Source: Cliona cf. orientalis
Taxonomy: Eukaryota > Porifera > Demospongiae > Clionaida > Clionaidae
Assembly (NCBI GenBank): GCA_963930775.1
Contig: OZ005692.1
Span: 10,893,029 to 10,957,028, forward strand
Direction of reading: 5' to 3'
Length of the DNA stretch: 64,000 nucleotides
The position numbers and the translations under genes are program-made. This document shows positions 32,562-42,039 of this stretch, piece by piece; positions within the stretch are counted from its first letter, which is position 1, and each line of letters begins with the position of its first letter. The notes under the pieces were generated by a model that was not told the DNA's origin, did not search any database, and was given only the letters and a program-made list of their open reading frames with translations.

Positions 32562-34829
32562 ATGGCTGAGTCTCAATCTGTTGCCAAGCAAGCCCTGAAG
32601 AAGCTGCAGGACCAGCTGACCTGTGCCATCTGCCTCGATGCCTTCAAAGATCCCAAACTGCTCCAATGCTTCCATGTCTACTGCAAGGACTGCCTCCAGC
32701 GACTGGTGGTCACAGACAGACAGGGACAATTCTCCCTACGCTGCCCCACTTGCCGACAATCCACCCTCCTTCCCCCGGCTACTAGCGTGTCTGACCTCCA
32801 GTCGGCGTTCCATATCCACCACCTCTTTGAGATCCAAGACGCACTGGAGAAGGTGAAAGAGCCCCAAAAGGTACTCTGTACAAAATGTAACAAGAATCGT
32901 TCCGCTACTAGCTACTGCCGCGATTGTGGAAAATACATATGTGCTTCATGCACTGCAGTGCATAGCGATTGGGATGATTTTTCCGAACATGAGGTGGTAG
33001 CTCTAGAGCAGCTAGAGAGCAAAATGAAAAAACTAGACTCTTTAAAGAAGGTGATCTTTTACTGTTCCCTGCACAAAGGCAAGGAGCTTGAGCTCTACTG
33101 CGAAACGTGTGAGGAGCTTATCTGCCACAATTGCATTGTCAAAAAGCACAAAGACCACCAATATGACTTGATTGATGATACATTCGAAAAGCACAAAGCT
33201 GAAATAATAGCTTCCCTAGGCCCAGTAGAAAATCAACTTGGAATTGCTAACAAGGCCCTTGAACAGATCGAACAGCGATCAGGTGGTGTAAACAAGAAGC
33301 GAGTGGCAACTAAAACAGAAATAAAGAAGATTGTTCAGCAGCTTCACGAAATGCTTGAGGTACGCAAGGCTGAGCTTATGGGAAAGGTTGACGAATACGC
33401 AGATCAGAAGATTAAGAATCTAGCCGCACAGAAAGATGAAGTGGAGACAGTTCAGACCCAGCTGGCCAGCTGTCTATCATTTGTGAGAGAGAGCCTGAGG
33501 ACAGAAAGCCAGGGAGAGGTGATGAAAATGAAGAAGACTGTCATGAAACAGATCAAGGAGATGACAGACAACTTCAAGCCAGATATGCTGCCTCCCTGCA
33601 AGACAGCAAATGTCAGATTTAAAGTATCTCCAGAGCAACTCAAAGCCTGCCAGCAGTTTGGAAGAGTATTTCTTCAGCAAATATCTCCTGAGAAATGCTA
33701 TGCCACAGGCAAAGGCCTGGAGGTAGCTGAGCCTGGTGAGAGAGCCACTGCAGTCCTGCATGTTGTCAATCAGAAAGGGAAGGCTTGCAGCACACCAGTG
33801 GAGACTCTGACCTGTGAACTGGTGTCAGAGAGCACTGGTGAGAAGATAGATTGCTCTACGAAGAAGATTGAAGCCAGTGGCCAGTATGAAATCAGCTACC
33901 AAGCTACCAGTGGGAGGAGGCACCAGCTGCACATCAAAGTAGAGGGGGAGCACATCCAAGAAAGTCCATTCACTGTCACTGTGAAGCTACCAGTCCAGAA
34001 GCTGGGCACTCCAATCAAGTCCATCGGTGGAGTGAAGCAGCCATGGGGTGTGGCAGTCAATCAGAGAGGGGAGATCATAGTAGCTGAGAGTAGTGGACAC
34101 TGTATCTCCATCTTAAGCCCAACTGGAGAGAAGCTTCGATCATTTGGCTCACAAGGCTCTGGACCGGGACAGTTCCATCACCCTAAGGGTATAGCAATAG
34201 ATGAGGATGGTAACATACTTGTGGCTGATTCTGGCAACCATCGTATTCAGAAGTTTACGTCTGACATTAAGCATATCACAAGTGTGGGGAGCCGTGGCAG
34301 CAATTATTTGCAATTTAGCCTTCCAGCAGGTGTAGCCATTTCTCCCATCACTAAGAAAATTGCAATATCGGATTGGAGTAATGAACGAGTTCAAATTCTT
34401 AATCCAGATCTGACATTCCACAGCAGTGTTGGCAGCAAGGGCAGTGGAAATGGACTGTTCAATGGGCCTCATGATGTAGCATTTGACAGTGCAGATAATA
34501 ATATGTATGTAACTGATGCTAAAAATAATCATATTCAAGTCTTTAATCCTGAGGGACAGTTCTTGCGACAATTTGGAAAAGGAGGCCAGAGTAATGAAGA
34601 ATTGCACTCTCCTGCTGGTATAAGCATTGACAGTAATGACACAGTGTATGTGGTTGATCGCAACAACCATCGTGTTTCAGTATTCACACACGATGGAAAA
34701 TTTCTGACATCATTTGGCAGCCGGGGAGTTGGACCGGGACAGTTTAATAATCCTCGTAGAATAACAGTGGATAGGAATGGAATAATCTATGTCGCTGATA
34801 GTTATAATAATCGTATTCAAATCTTTTGA
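32562..34829 (+). CDS. TRIM-NHL protein, copy I, intact (755 aa), divergent B-box 2/coiled coil
   Basis: The only intact copy with a type 2 B-box 1. RING, filamin and six NHL repeats are complete. From about residue 155 to 286 (33020-33415) the sequence departs sharply from all other copies, for example IVKKHKDHQYDLIDDTFEKH and EIKKIVQQLHEMLEVRKAEL, and then returns abruptly to near identity at NLAAQKDEVETVQTQL. B-box 2 is two residues shorter there but keeps its Cys/His pattern. The coiled coil sets TRIM dimerisation, so this copy may pair differently from its neighbours; that is inference. The frame is clean to the TGA at 34827-34829. Confidence 0.92.
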   Translation: MAESQSVAKQALKKLQDQLTCAICLDAFKDPKLLQCFHVYCKDCLQRLVVTDRQGQFSLRCPTCRQSTLLPPATSVSDLQSAFHIHHLFEIQDALEKVKEPQKVLCTKCNKNRSATSYCRDCGKYICASCTAVHSDWDDFSEHEVVALEQLESKMKKLDSLKKVIFYCSLHKGKELELYCETCEELICHNCIVKKHKDHQYDLIDDTFEKHKAEIIASLGPVENQLGIANKALEQIEQRSGGVNKKRVATKTEIKKIVQQLHEMLEVRKAELMGKVDEYADQKIKNLAAQKDEVETVQTQLASCLSFVRESLRTESQGEVMKMKKTVMKQIKEMTDNFKPDMLPPCKTANVRFKVSPEQLKACQQFGRVFLQQISPEKCYATGKGLEVAEPGERATAVLHVVNQKGKACSTPVETLTCELVSESTGEKIDCSTKKIEASGQYEISYQATSGRRHQLHIKVEGEHIQESPFTVTVKLPVQKLGTPIKSIGGVKQPWGVAVNQRGEIIVAESSGHCISILSPTGEKLRSFGSQGSGPGQFHHPKGIAIDEDGNILVADSGNHRIQKFTSDIKHITSVGSRGSNYLQFSLPAGVAISPITKKIAISDWSNERVQILNPDLTFHSSVGSKGSGNGLFNGPHDVAFDSADNNMYVTDAKNNHIQVFNPEGQFLRQFGKGGQSNEELHSPAGISIDSNDTVYVVDRNNHRVSVFTHDGKFLTSFGSRGVGPGQFNNPRRITVDRNGIIYVADSYNNRIQIF

Positions 34830-34961
34830 AAGTCCTGTAGTAACAAGTTAGTTAACAGTCGTGTGCATTGGCCGCAACCCCTCAGTTACCTAATTTTTTC
34901 TGTATAATACTTTTCCTTGTAAAAGTTTTGTAAAAATGTCATACATGCAATATCATAATGA

Positions 34962-35183
34962 TCACATAGTTTCTCCTTTCCTTACGTAGCTTACTGAATG
35001 CCTCACTGCCGCCTAGTTTAGTTGCTGCCTTGAAGTCCTCCAGAGCTCCTTCATCACAACCCTGGAGCCTTCTGATCAGCCCCCGCTGGGTGTATGCCAG
35101 CTCAGCAACTTTACCATGTCCTCCAGACAGCTGGATGGCCGTGTCAAGATCAGACAGAGCCAAATCTACGTGATTCTGGAGAC
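34962..35183 (-). pseudogene. TTC36: TTC36 last-exon relic 9 (after copy I)
   Basis: Acceptor CTAG and first half intact: LGLQNHVDLALSDLDTAIQL, then KVAELAYTQRGLIRRLQGCD, then FKAATKLGG. An in-frame deletion of 63 bases removes 21 residues including NPYAALCNQML, and the frame ends in a longer, unrelated tail near 34939. Confidence 0.78.
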
Positions 35184-35649
35184 CTAGAGTGGAGTGAAAA
35201 TAGTGAACATACAATCTTGAAACCATAGAAACATAGCCTCGTCCCCAGCTTCTCAATGCTACCAAGCCCTTGATGCTACACGTACTGAGAAGTTGGTTGC
35301 ATACACTCAGCAGATGGGTGGGGCTCGTCTATTCACGCCCACGCGGTCATGTGATTATTCGCGACCTCCAGTGAAAGCCCATCTATTCAGCCTTTGCTAG
35401 CTGACGTCGACCGCAAATTCTTCTTTGAAACTGTTTGAAGCTGTACCCAGGGAGCTGACTTCACTACAAGTGAGTATTAGTCATGATTTTCATATTATTA
35501 TAATTAAGCTTATCCTGCGGCTTATTTAAGGTACCATTAAATTGCGTGGGCGTGAGGTGGGGGATATGACACCTAAACCACATCAAAGTCATTAGTGAGG
35601 TGCATGTTGTGTAACCACGCCCTTTTAATTGCACAGGTCTCAGGGGTGT

Positions 35650-36200
35650 GGCTGCTAGAGCCGGAAGTGTTCATTTAATATCCTCCATGGACCGGAAGCC
35701 GAGCCGGAAGGGAGGGGCCAGGCCACGCCCAAAACAGCCCCACCCTGTTCCCCAAGGACCACCATTCTCAATCAAGTGCCTACTAACCACCGGATGTCCA
35801 CCGGAAGCCCACAATCAATCCCAATTAAAACACACAGCTTCCTCAAGGCCAAAACACACACAAACACTTGGAGGCCGTTCTGCCACACCGCCCACGCAAG
35901 AGCTCACCTCATTTCCTGTGTGGGTGGAGTAACAACACGTCATCGCAACCACATCCGCTTCAAACCATCGTCAGCTTCCGTCCAGCCGTACAGGCCCCTC
36001 GATCGCACCGCCGTACAGTGCCTCATTAACAGACATGGCCTCACCTTTGACCTCCTGCCACGCCCCCAAAGCCTCCTGGACGGGTTCAAAGGTCACCACC
36101 GCATCCGGGACACGCCCACCTATCGCCGCAGCCAAGTCCCCGGCCCCGATGTCCAAGCACTGGCCCGTGAAGCCACGCCCAATCGGAAGCAATAAAACCT
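35650..36200. other. GC-rich internal stretch of the TTAA element
   Basis: Much richer in G+C than its surroundings, with many CACGCCC boxes and repeated CCGGAAG motifs. A minus-strand ORF (35971-36249) includes RVPDAVVTFEPVQEALGAWQ. I cannot assign it to a family; it could be a captured host fragment or chance coding. Confidence 0.4.
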
Positions 36201-36292
36201 GCATTAACACACACGCACACACTCCACACAGCGCCAGGAACACGCCCACATGCTTAATTAGGCCTAATTAGCTTTTTTTTTTTTTTTTTTTT

Positions 36293-37118
36293 TTTCAAGG
36301 CGACCTGAACACTAAGCAGAAAAAAATTGTCCAAAAACCACCATATAATCGAGCTGGGTGCATAGTGGAACCATACAATGCAAGCAGGCAGTCTAAATTT
36401 CAATTTTGTCAAAAAATTGGTAATGGTCGTCACGTTTATGTACGCGCGTGGCCCCGCCCCTCACGTAGCGCGTGGGCAGAAACATTGCAAACGCATGGCT
36501 TCCCTGTACAAACATATGGGGAAACTTCAAAGGGCCGTAACTTTAATTGTAAGGTGTGAATCAAAAATCTGTCCGGTCAAATCTCTAATTTCGACCCATT
36601 CTGCGTGCCCATGTAAAAATTATCTCCCCAAGTACTCCCAAACCCCCCATGAATTAGATTATTTAATTATTTAATTATTTAAATCTTTTCTTTTTTTCTA
36701 CTTAGTGTTTAATTTCAAGGCGACCAGAACACTAAGCAGAAAAAAAAATTGTCCAAAAACCACCACATAGTTGAACTGGATGCATAGTAGAGCCATACAA
36801 TGCAAGCAGGCAGCCTGTACATCAATTTTGATCCAAGTGGGTAATGGTCGTCACGTTGATGTGCGCGCGTGGCCCCGCCCCTCACGTAGCGCGTGGGCGG
36901 AAAACATTGCAAATGTATGGCTTCCTATACAAACATATGGGGTAACTTCAAAGGGCCGTAACTTTAATTCTAAGGCGTGAATCAAAATTCCCCAGGGTCA
37001 AATCTCTAGTTTTGACCCATTCTGCGTGCCCATGTAAAAATTATCCCCCCAAGTGCTCCCAAACCCCCCATGAATTAGATTATTTATTTAAATTTGCTTT
37101 TTTTTTCTACTTAGTGTA
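36293..37118. repeat. Tandem pair of 420-bp units with repeat Z copies 2 and 3
   Basis: Both units start TTTCAAGGCGACC at 36293 and 36713 and carry ACACTAAGCAGAAAAAA on the left and TTTTCTACTTAGTG on the right, which are complementary. Repeat Z copies lie at 36405-36616 and 36827-37036. A T run of about 22 precedes the first unit. No coding content. Confidence 0.8.
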
Positions 37119-37455
37119 TAAGTCGTTGCGGTTAATAGTTAAGCAAGAATGCTTTGATCTTGCTTTGATGTGGGCAATTACCGGCCTTTTCTTCAGGGGC
37201 CACTTCCGGTCGCTAATTACACGCGCATAATCATCCCTGGCCGATTCTGGACACGCCCACCTTCGACCAAAAGCACTCGTATGGCCTCTTCGGCCACGCC
37301 CCTTCACGATTCGCTAATTGAATTAGCCATTCCTGACGCTCACGCCCACGCAATTAAAATGGTACCTTAAATTTTCGAAAATAAAAGGGGGTGTGTCAAT
37401 TATTAGTTGACTTGCTCTTCTGTCATGGAAAATTAATGTTTAGATTCAATTTCCG

Positions 37456-39685
37456 ATGGCTGAGTCTCAATCTATTGCCAAGCAAGCCCTGAAGAAGCTG
37501 GAGGACCAGCTGACCTGTGCCATCTGCCTCGATGCCTTCAAAGACCCCAAACTGCTCCAATGCTTCCATGTCTACTGCAAGGACTGCCTCCAGCGACTGG
37601 TGATCACAGACAGACAGGGACAACTCTCCCTACGCTGCCCCACCTACCGACAATCCACCCTACTTCCCCCGGCTACTAGCGTGTCTGACCTCCAGCCAGC
37701 GTTCCATATCCACCACCTCTTTGAGATCCAAGACGCACTGGAGAAGGTGAAAGAGCCTCAAAAGGTAATGTGTGGAAAGTGCAAGAAGGCTAAGCAAGCG
37801 GCCACAAGCTACTGCCGTGACTGTGGAGAATTTATCTGTGCCATGTGCACGACCATCCATAGCAACTGGGACGACTTTGCCGGACACGAGGTGGTAGCTC
37901 TAGAGCAGCTAGAGAGCAAAATGAAAGAGCTCGACGCTTTGAAGAAGGTGACCTTTTACTGCTCCCTGCACAAAGGCAAGGAGCTCGAGATTTATTGTGA
38001 GACGTGTGAGGAGCTCATCTGCCACAACTGCACTGTCACGAAGCACTGCCGTCCAGAGCACAAGTATAGCCTCGTGGATGACACTTTTGAGCAGCACAAA
38101 GCCGAGATTGCTACGTCCCTGGAGCCAATCGAAAAGCAGATTGGTATCGTAAACAAGGCGCTTGAAGAACTAGGCCAACAATCGACAAAGGTAGACGACC
38201 AGCGCGGAACGACAAAAATTGAAATTGCGCAATTGTTTCGACAAATTTACGATGTTCTTGAAGCGCGGAAGGCTGACCTAGACAGTCAAGTCGATCAGCT
38301 TGCAAATCAAAAGCTGAAGAATCTAGCTGCACAGAAAGATGAAGTGGAGACAGTTCAGACCCAGCTGGCCAGCTGTCTGTCATTTGTGAGGGAGAGCCTG
38401 AGGACAGGAAGCCAGGGAGAGGTGATGAAAATGAAGAAGACCGTCATGAAACAGATCAAGGAGATGACAGACAACTTCAAGCCAGACATGCTGCCTCCCT
38501 GCGAGCATGCCAATGTGAGATTTAACATATCTCCCGAGCTACTCAAAGCCTGCCGGCAGTTTGGAAGAGTATTCCTCCAGGATATCTCTCCAGAGAAATG
38601 CTATGCCACAGGCAAAGGCCTAGAGGTAGCTGAGCCTGGTGAGAAAGCCACTGCAGTCCTGCATGCTGTTGATCGGAAAGAAAAGGCTTACAGCACACCA
38701 GTGGAGACTCTGACCTATGAACTAGTGTCAGAGAGCACTGGTGAGAAGATAAACTGCTCTGTGAAGAAGACTGAAGCCCGCAGCCAGTATAAAATCAGCT
38801 ACCAAGCCACCAGTCGAGGGAGGCACCAGCTGCACATCAAAGTGGAGGGGGAGCACATCAAAGGAAGCCCATTCACTGTCCTTGTGAAGCTACCAGTCAA
38901 GAAGCTTGGCACTCCAATCAAGACCATCATTGGGCTGAAGAAGCCATGGGGTGTGGCAGTCCACCAGAAGGGAGAGATCATGGTAACAGAGAGGAGTGGG
39001 GGGTGTATCTCCATCTTTGGCCCCACTGGAGAGAAACTTCGATCGTTTGGCTCACGAGGCTCTGGACCAGGACAGTTCAATGAACCTGAGAGTGTAGCAG
39101 TGGATGATGATGGCAATATATTGATGGCTGATTCTAGGAACCATCGTATTCAGAAGTTTACATCCGACAATAAGTATATCACAAGTGTAGGGAGCCATGG
39201 CAGCAATCCTTTGCAATTTCTCTTCCCAGGAAGTGTATCCATTTCTCCCATCACTAAGAAAATTGCAATATCAGATTGGAATAATCATCGTGTTCAGATT
39301 CTTAATCCAGATCTGACATTCCATAGTAGTATTGGCAGTGAGAGCAGTGGCAATGGACAGTTCAATGGGCCTCATGATACAGCATTTGATAGTGCAGGAA
39401 ATTTATATGTGACAGTTCTTGCGACAATTTGGAAAATTAGGCAATGGTGATGGAGAACTGGACTTTCCCACGGGTATAAGCATTGACAGTGACGACACAG
39501 TGTATGTGGCCGAGGCTAGCAACCATCGTGTTTCAGTATTCACACGTGAGGGAAAGTTTCTGACATCATTTGTCAGTAAGGGAGATGGACCAGGGCAATT
39601 TAATAATCCTCATAGAATAACATTGGATAAGAATGGAATGATCTATGTTGCTGATAGTGGTAATAATCGTGTTCAAATCTTTTAA
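37456..39685 (+). pseudogene. TRIM-NHL copy J, RING ligand lost and 44-bp deletion
   Basis: The last zinc ligand of the RING is changed from Cys to Tyr (residue 64, CPTYRQ), so the RING should not fold normally. The frame is open for 664 codons through type 1 B-box 1, B-box 2, coiled coil, filamin and NHL 1 to mid-4. At about 39414 a deletion of 44 bases relative to the other copies (junction at a GAC microhomology) shifts the frame; NHL 5 and 6 continue in another frame to 39685. An AATAAA follows. Without the deletion it would be a RING-dead paralog. Confidence 0.88.
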
Positions 39686-39914
39686 ATTTAAAAATAAAGC
39701 CCTTATAATACATTGTAGTTCATATAAATAATTTATTAAGTCACATGCATGCAGTTCCTCCTCTCCTTTTTTTATCTATAATTTTATTATTCAAAATTAA
39801 TGTGTTTAATACATGTACTCATGTTGTGAAGTATTAATAATTATTGTTCAAATAAAATAACAACAAATATTTTGCAATCAAAATCTTCATACATTATAAA
39901 AAAATTAATTATAA

Positions 39915-40105
39915 TCACAGAGTTTCTCCTCTCCTTAATTTGCCAAATGCCTCACTGAGCATTTGGTTACAGAGAGCTCCTTCGTCACAACCCTGGAGCC
40001 TTTGGATCAGCCCCCGCTGGGCGTATGCCAGCTCAGCAACTTTAACAAGTCCTCCAGACAGCTGAATGGCCACGTCGAGATCAAAGTCTACTTGATTCTG
40101 GAGAC
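39915..40105 (-). pseudogene. TTC36: TTC36 last-exon relic 10 (after copy J)
   Basis: The C-terminal MLSEAFGKLRRGE part and the first half of the exon are present, but about 95 bases in between, from RLQGC to PYAALCN, are missing; the ends of the deletion share GAGAGC / AGAGCT. Pseudogene. Confidence 0.75.
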
Positions 40106-40320
40106 GATGGAGTGAAAGTAGTGAAGCTATAGCCTATAAGGTACAGGTGGCTCCTATTAATTTACACAATCATTATTGAAATGTAGCTTCTCAAAATTAA
40201 TGTTACACATAGAATTTAGTTGAAAGGACCTTGGAACCTATTTTGTGTGCATGAGATCTAAGTCTGCACACACTGTATACGTACATATGTAGAACATATA
40301 GTACCATGTGAGTTATGACG

Positions 40321-40613
40321 CACAGGTGGGTGGGGCTCAGCGATTCACGCCCACGCAGTCATGTGATCTTTAGCCGCTCTGATCTGCTCGTGCTATCCAG
40401 ACTTTGCTAGCTGACTGCAAAAACCTCGTTGAACCATTTGAAGCTGTACCCTGAGATCTGACTCTGCTACAAGTGAGTATCAATGACAAGCATTCAAGAA
40501 TAAATTATTTTGGGAGCGCTCAAAATATAGACCAAATCATCAGAGTCTCTGAAATAGTGGGTGTGTGAATGATTGAAGTGCTATTTATACTATGTTTTTA
40601 GATTCAATTTCTG
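40321..40613 (+). promoter_or_regulatory. Promoter block, leader exon and 5'UTR intron of copy K
   Basis: CAGGTGGGTGGGGCTCAG, CACGCCCACGCAG, TCATGTGA at 40359-40366. Leader exon ends GCTACAA at 40472, donor GTGAGT at 40473, acceptor TTTTTAG ends at 40601. Intron 129 bp, of the B/D sequence type. Confidence 0.7.
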
Positions 40614-41549
40614 ATGGCTGAGTCTCAATCTGTTGCCAAGCAAGCCCTGAAGAAGCTGAAGGACCAGCTGACCTGTGCCATCTGCCTCGATGCCTTCAAA
40701 GACCCCAAACTGCTCCAATGCTTCCATGTCTACTGCAAGGACTGCCTCCAGCGACTGGTGGTCACAGACAGACAGGGACAACTCTCCCTACGCTGCCCCA
40801 CTTGCCGACAATCCACCCTCCTTCCCCCGGCTACTAGCGTGTCTGACCTCCAGCCAGCGTTCCATATCCACCACCTCTTTGAGATCCAAGACGCACTGGA
40901 GAAGGTGAAAGAGCCTCAAAAGGTAATGTGTGGAAAGTGCAAGAAGGCTAAGCAAGCGGCCACGAGCTACTGCCGCGACTGTGGGGAATTTATCTGTGCC
41001 ATGTGCACGACCATCCATAGCAACTGGGACGACTTTGCCGGGCACGAGGTGGTAGCTCTAGAGCAGCTAGAGAGCAAAATGAAAGAGCTCGACACTTTGA
41101 AGAAGGTGACCTTTTACTGCTCCCTGCACAAAGGCAAGGAGCTCGAGATTTATTGCGAGACGTGTGAGGAGCTCATCTGTCACAACTGCACCGTCACAAA
41201 GCACTGCCGTCCAGAGCACAAGTATAGCCTCGTAGACGACACTTTTGAGCAGCACAAAGCCGAGATCGTTACATCCTTAGAGCCAATTGAAAAGCAGATC
41301 AGTATCGTAAACAAGGCACTTGAAGAGCTAGACCAAGAATCGGCAGAGGTAGATGACCAGCGCGGAAGGACAAAAACTGAAATTGTGCAATTGTTTCGGC
41401 AAATTTAGGACGTTCTTAAAGCACGAAAGGCTGACCTAGACAATCAAGTCGATCAGCTTGCGAATCAAAAGCTTAAGAATCTAGCCGCACAGAAAGATGA
41501 AGTGGAGACAGTTCAGACCCAGCTGGCCAGCTGTCTGTCATTTGTGAGG
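40614..41549 (+). pseudogene. TRIM-NHL copy K, truncated 5' half
   Basis: RING, type 1 B-box 1, B-box 2 and the first part of the coiled coil are open for 264 codons. The codon at 41406-41408 is TAG where the other copies have TAC (Tyr). Homology continues to TTTGTGAGG at 41549 and stops abruptly at a junction with unrelated retroelement-like sequence; filamin and NHL are gone. If translated it would give a RING-B-box protein without any recognition domain, which could act as a dominant dimer partner; that is speculation. Confidence 0.9.
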
Positions 41550-41870
41550 AGCTAGAGGCCACCGTGAGATCCACCTACCGGGCGGCCATACTCCCAGAAC
41601 TCAGACTCTGATGACGTTGTGGCGTCTACCACCATGGCTACCGCGGACGCGGACAAGCCACACCCACAACTGAACTGTATATATAGCTAGTGTTGTATAT
41701 TGCTTGTATTATTATTGCCCTGAAGAAGACTGCAGTATAGCAGTCGAAACTGTAGGCAAGAATATTATTATTATTTAATTCTGCCAGTGTTGGTGTAACA
41801 AGAACCAGCGTACTTGCTATGCGTATTAGTATCTATTTACCCAACCAAGAACCTCAAGATCTTAGTACAT
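41550..41870 (+). mobile_element. Penelope-like retroelement tail with hammerhead-like motif
   Basis: Begins with a short open stretch (ELEATVRSTYRAAILPELRL-stop), then a 3' region with CTGAAGA at 41720-41726, a 6-bp stem GACTGC / GCAGTC at 41728-41733 and 41740-41745, and GAAAC at 41746-41750. Outer segments TTGCC (41715-41719) and GGCAA can pair. This is the layout of the small hammerhead ribozymes described in Penelope-like elements. One extra A lies between the core and stem II, so catalytic activity is doubtful. No reverse transcriptase is visible; the right boundary is approximate. Confidence 0.5.
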
Positions 41871-42039
41871 AATTATTAAAGAGTTTGGGAGTACATGCCT
41901 GATCAGTGTAATTCAATGAATTCCATGCCGAGTCACCCATGCATGCATGCATGCATGCAATCTTCATGCTATAGCTATCCTCAACGGACTAAATAGTGAG
42001 TATATAATAGAAATACTTCCATCATGAACTCTTATACTT

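Larger units (their letters stand above)
35530..37366. mobile_element. 1.84-kb non-autonomous element with TTAA target duplication
   Basis: Inverted ends start GGTACCATTAAATTGCGTGG (right end in complement GGTACCATTTTAATTGCGTG) and extend about 27 bp. TTAA flanks at 35526-35529 and 37367-37370. Excision would restore CTTATTTAAATTTTCG, as in the same intron of copies F and G. TTAA duplications are typical of piggyBac and Kolobok elements. No transposase was found. The interior holds a GC-rich stretch (about 35650-36190) and a tandem pair (36293-37118) containing repeat Z. Confidence 0.85.
35311..37455 (+). promoter_or_regulatory. Promoter block, leader exon and enlarged 5'UTR intron of copy J
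   Basis: GATGGGTGGGGCTCGTCTAT, CACGCCCACGCGG, TCATGTGA at 35347-35354, TTATTCGCGACCTCC. Leader exon ends CACTACAA at 35469, donor at 35470, acceptor TGTTTAG ends at 37443. The intron is 1974 bp because of the 1837-bp element at 35530-37366. Confidence 0.7.

Noticed and set aside
35971-36249. Minus-strand ORF in the TTAA element as a possible gene
   Set aside because: No recognisable domain, GC-rich sequence favours long chance ORFs, and no splice or promoter evidence. Kept only as a note on cargo.
36273-36295. Long T run as a poly(A) tail of an inserted retrocopy
   Set aside because: No coding sequence or target duplication accompanies it on the minus strand; it lies at the start of a tandem DNA repeat.
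41940-41958. GCATGCATGCAT run as a regulatory array or CRISPR-like repeat
   Set aside because: A simple tetranucleotide microsatellite; no spacers or conserved spacing, and the window is eukaryotic.
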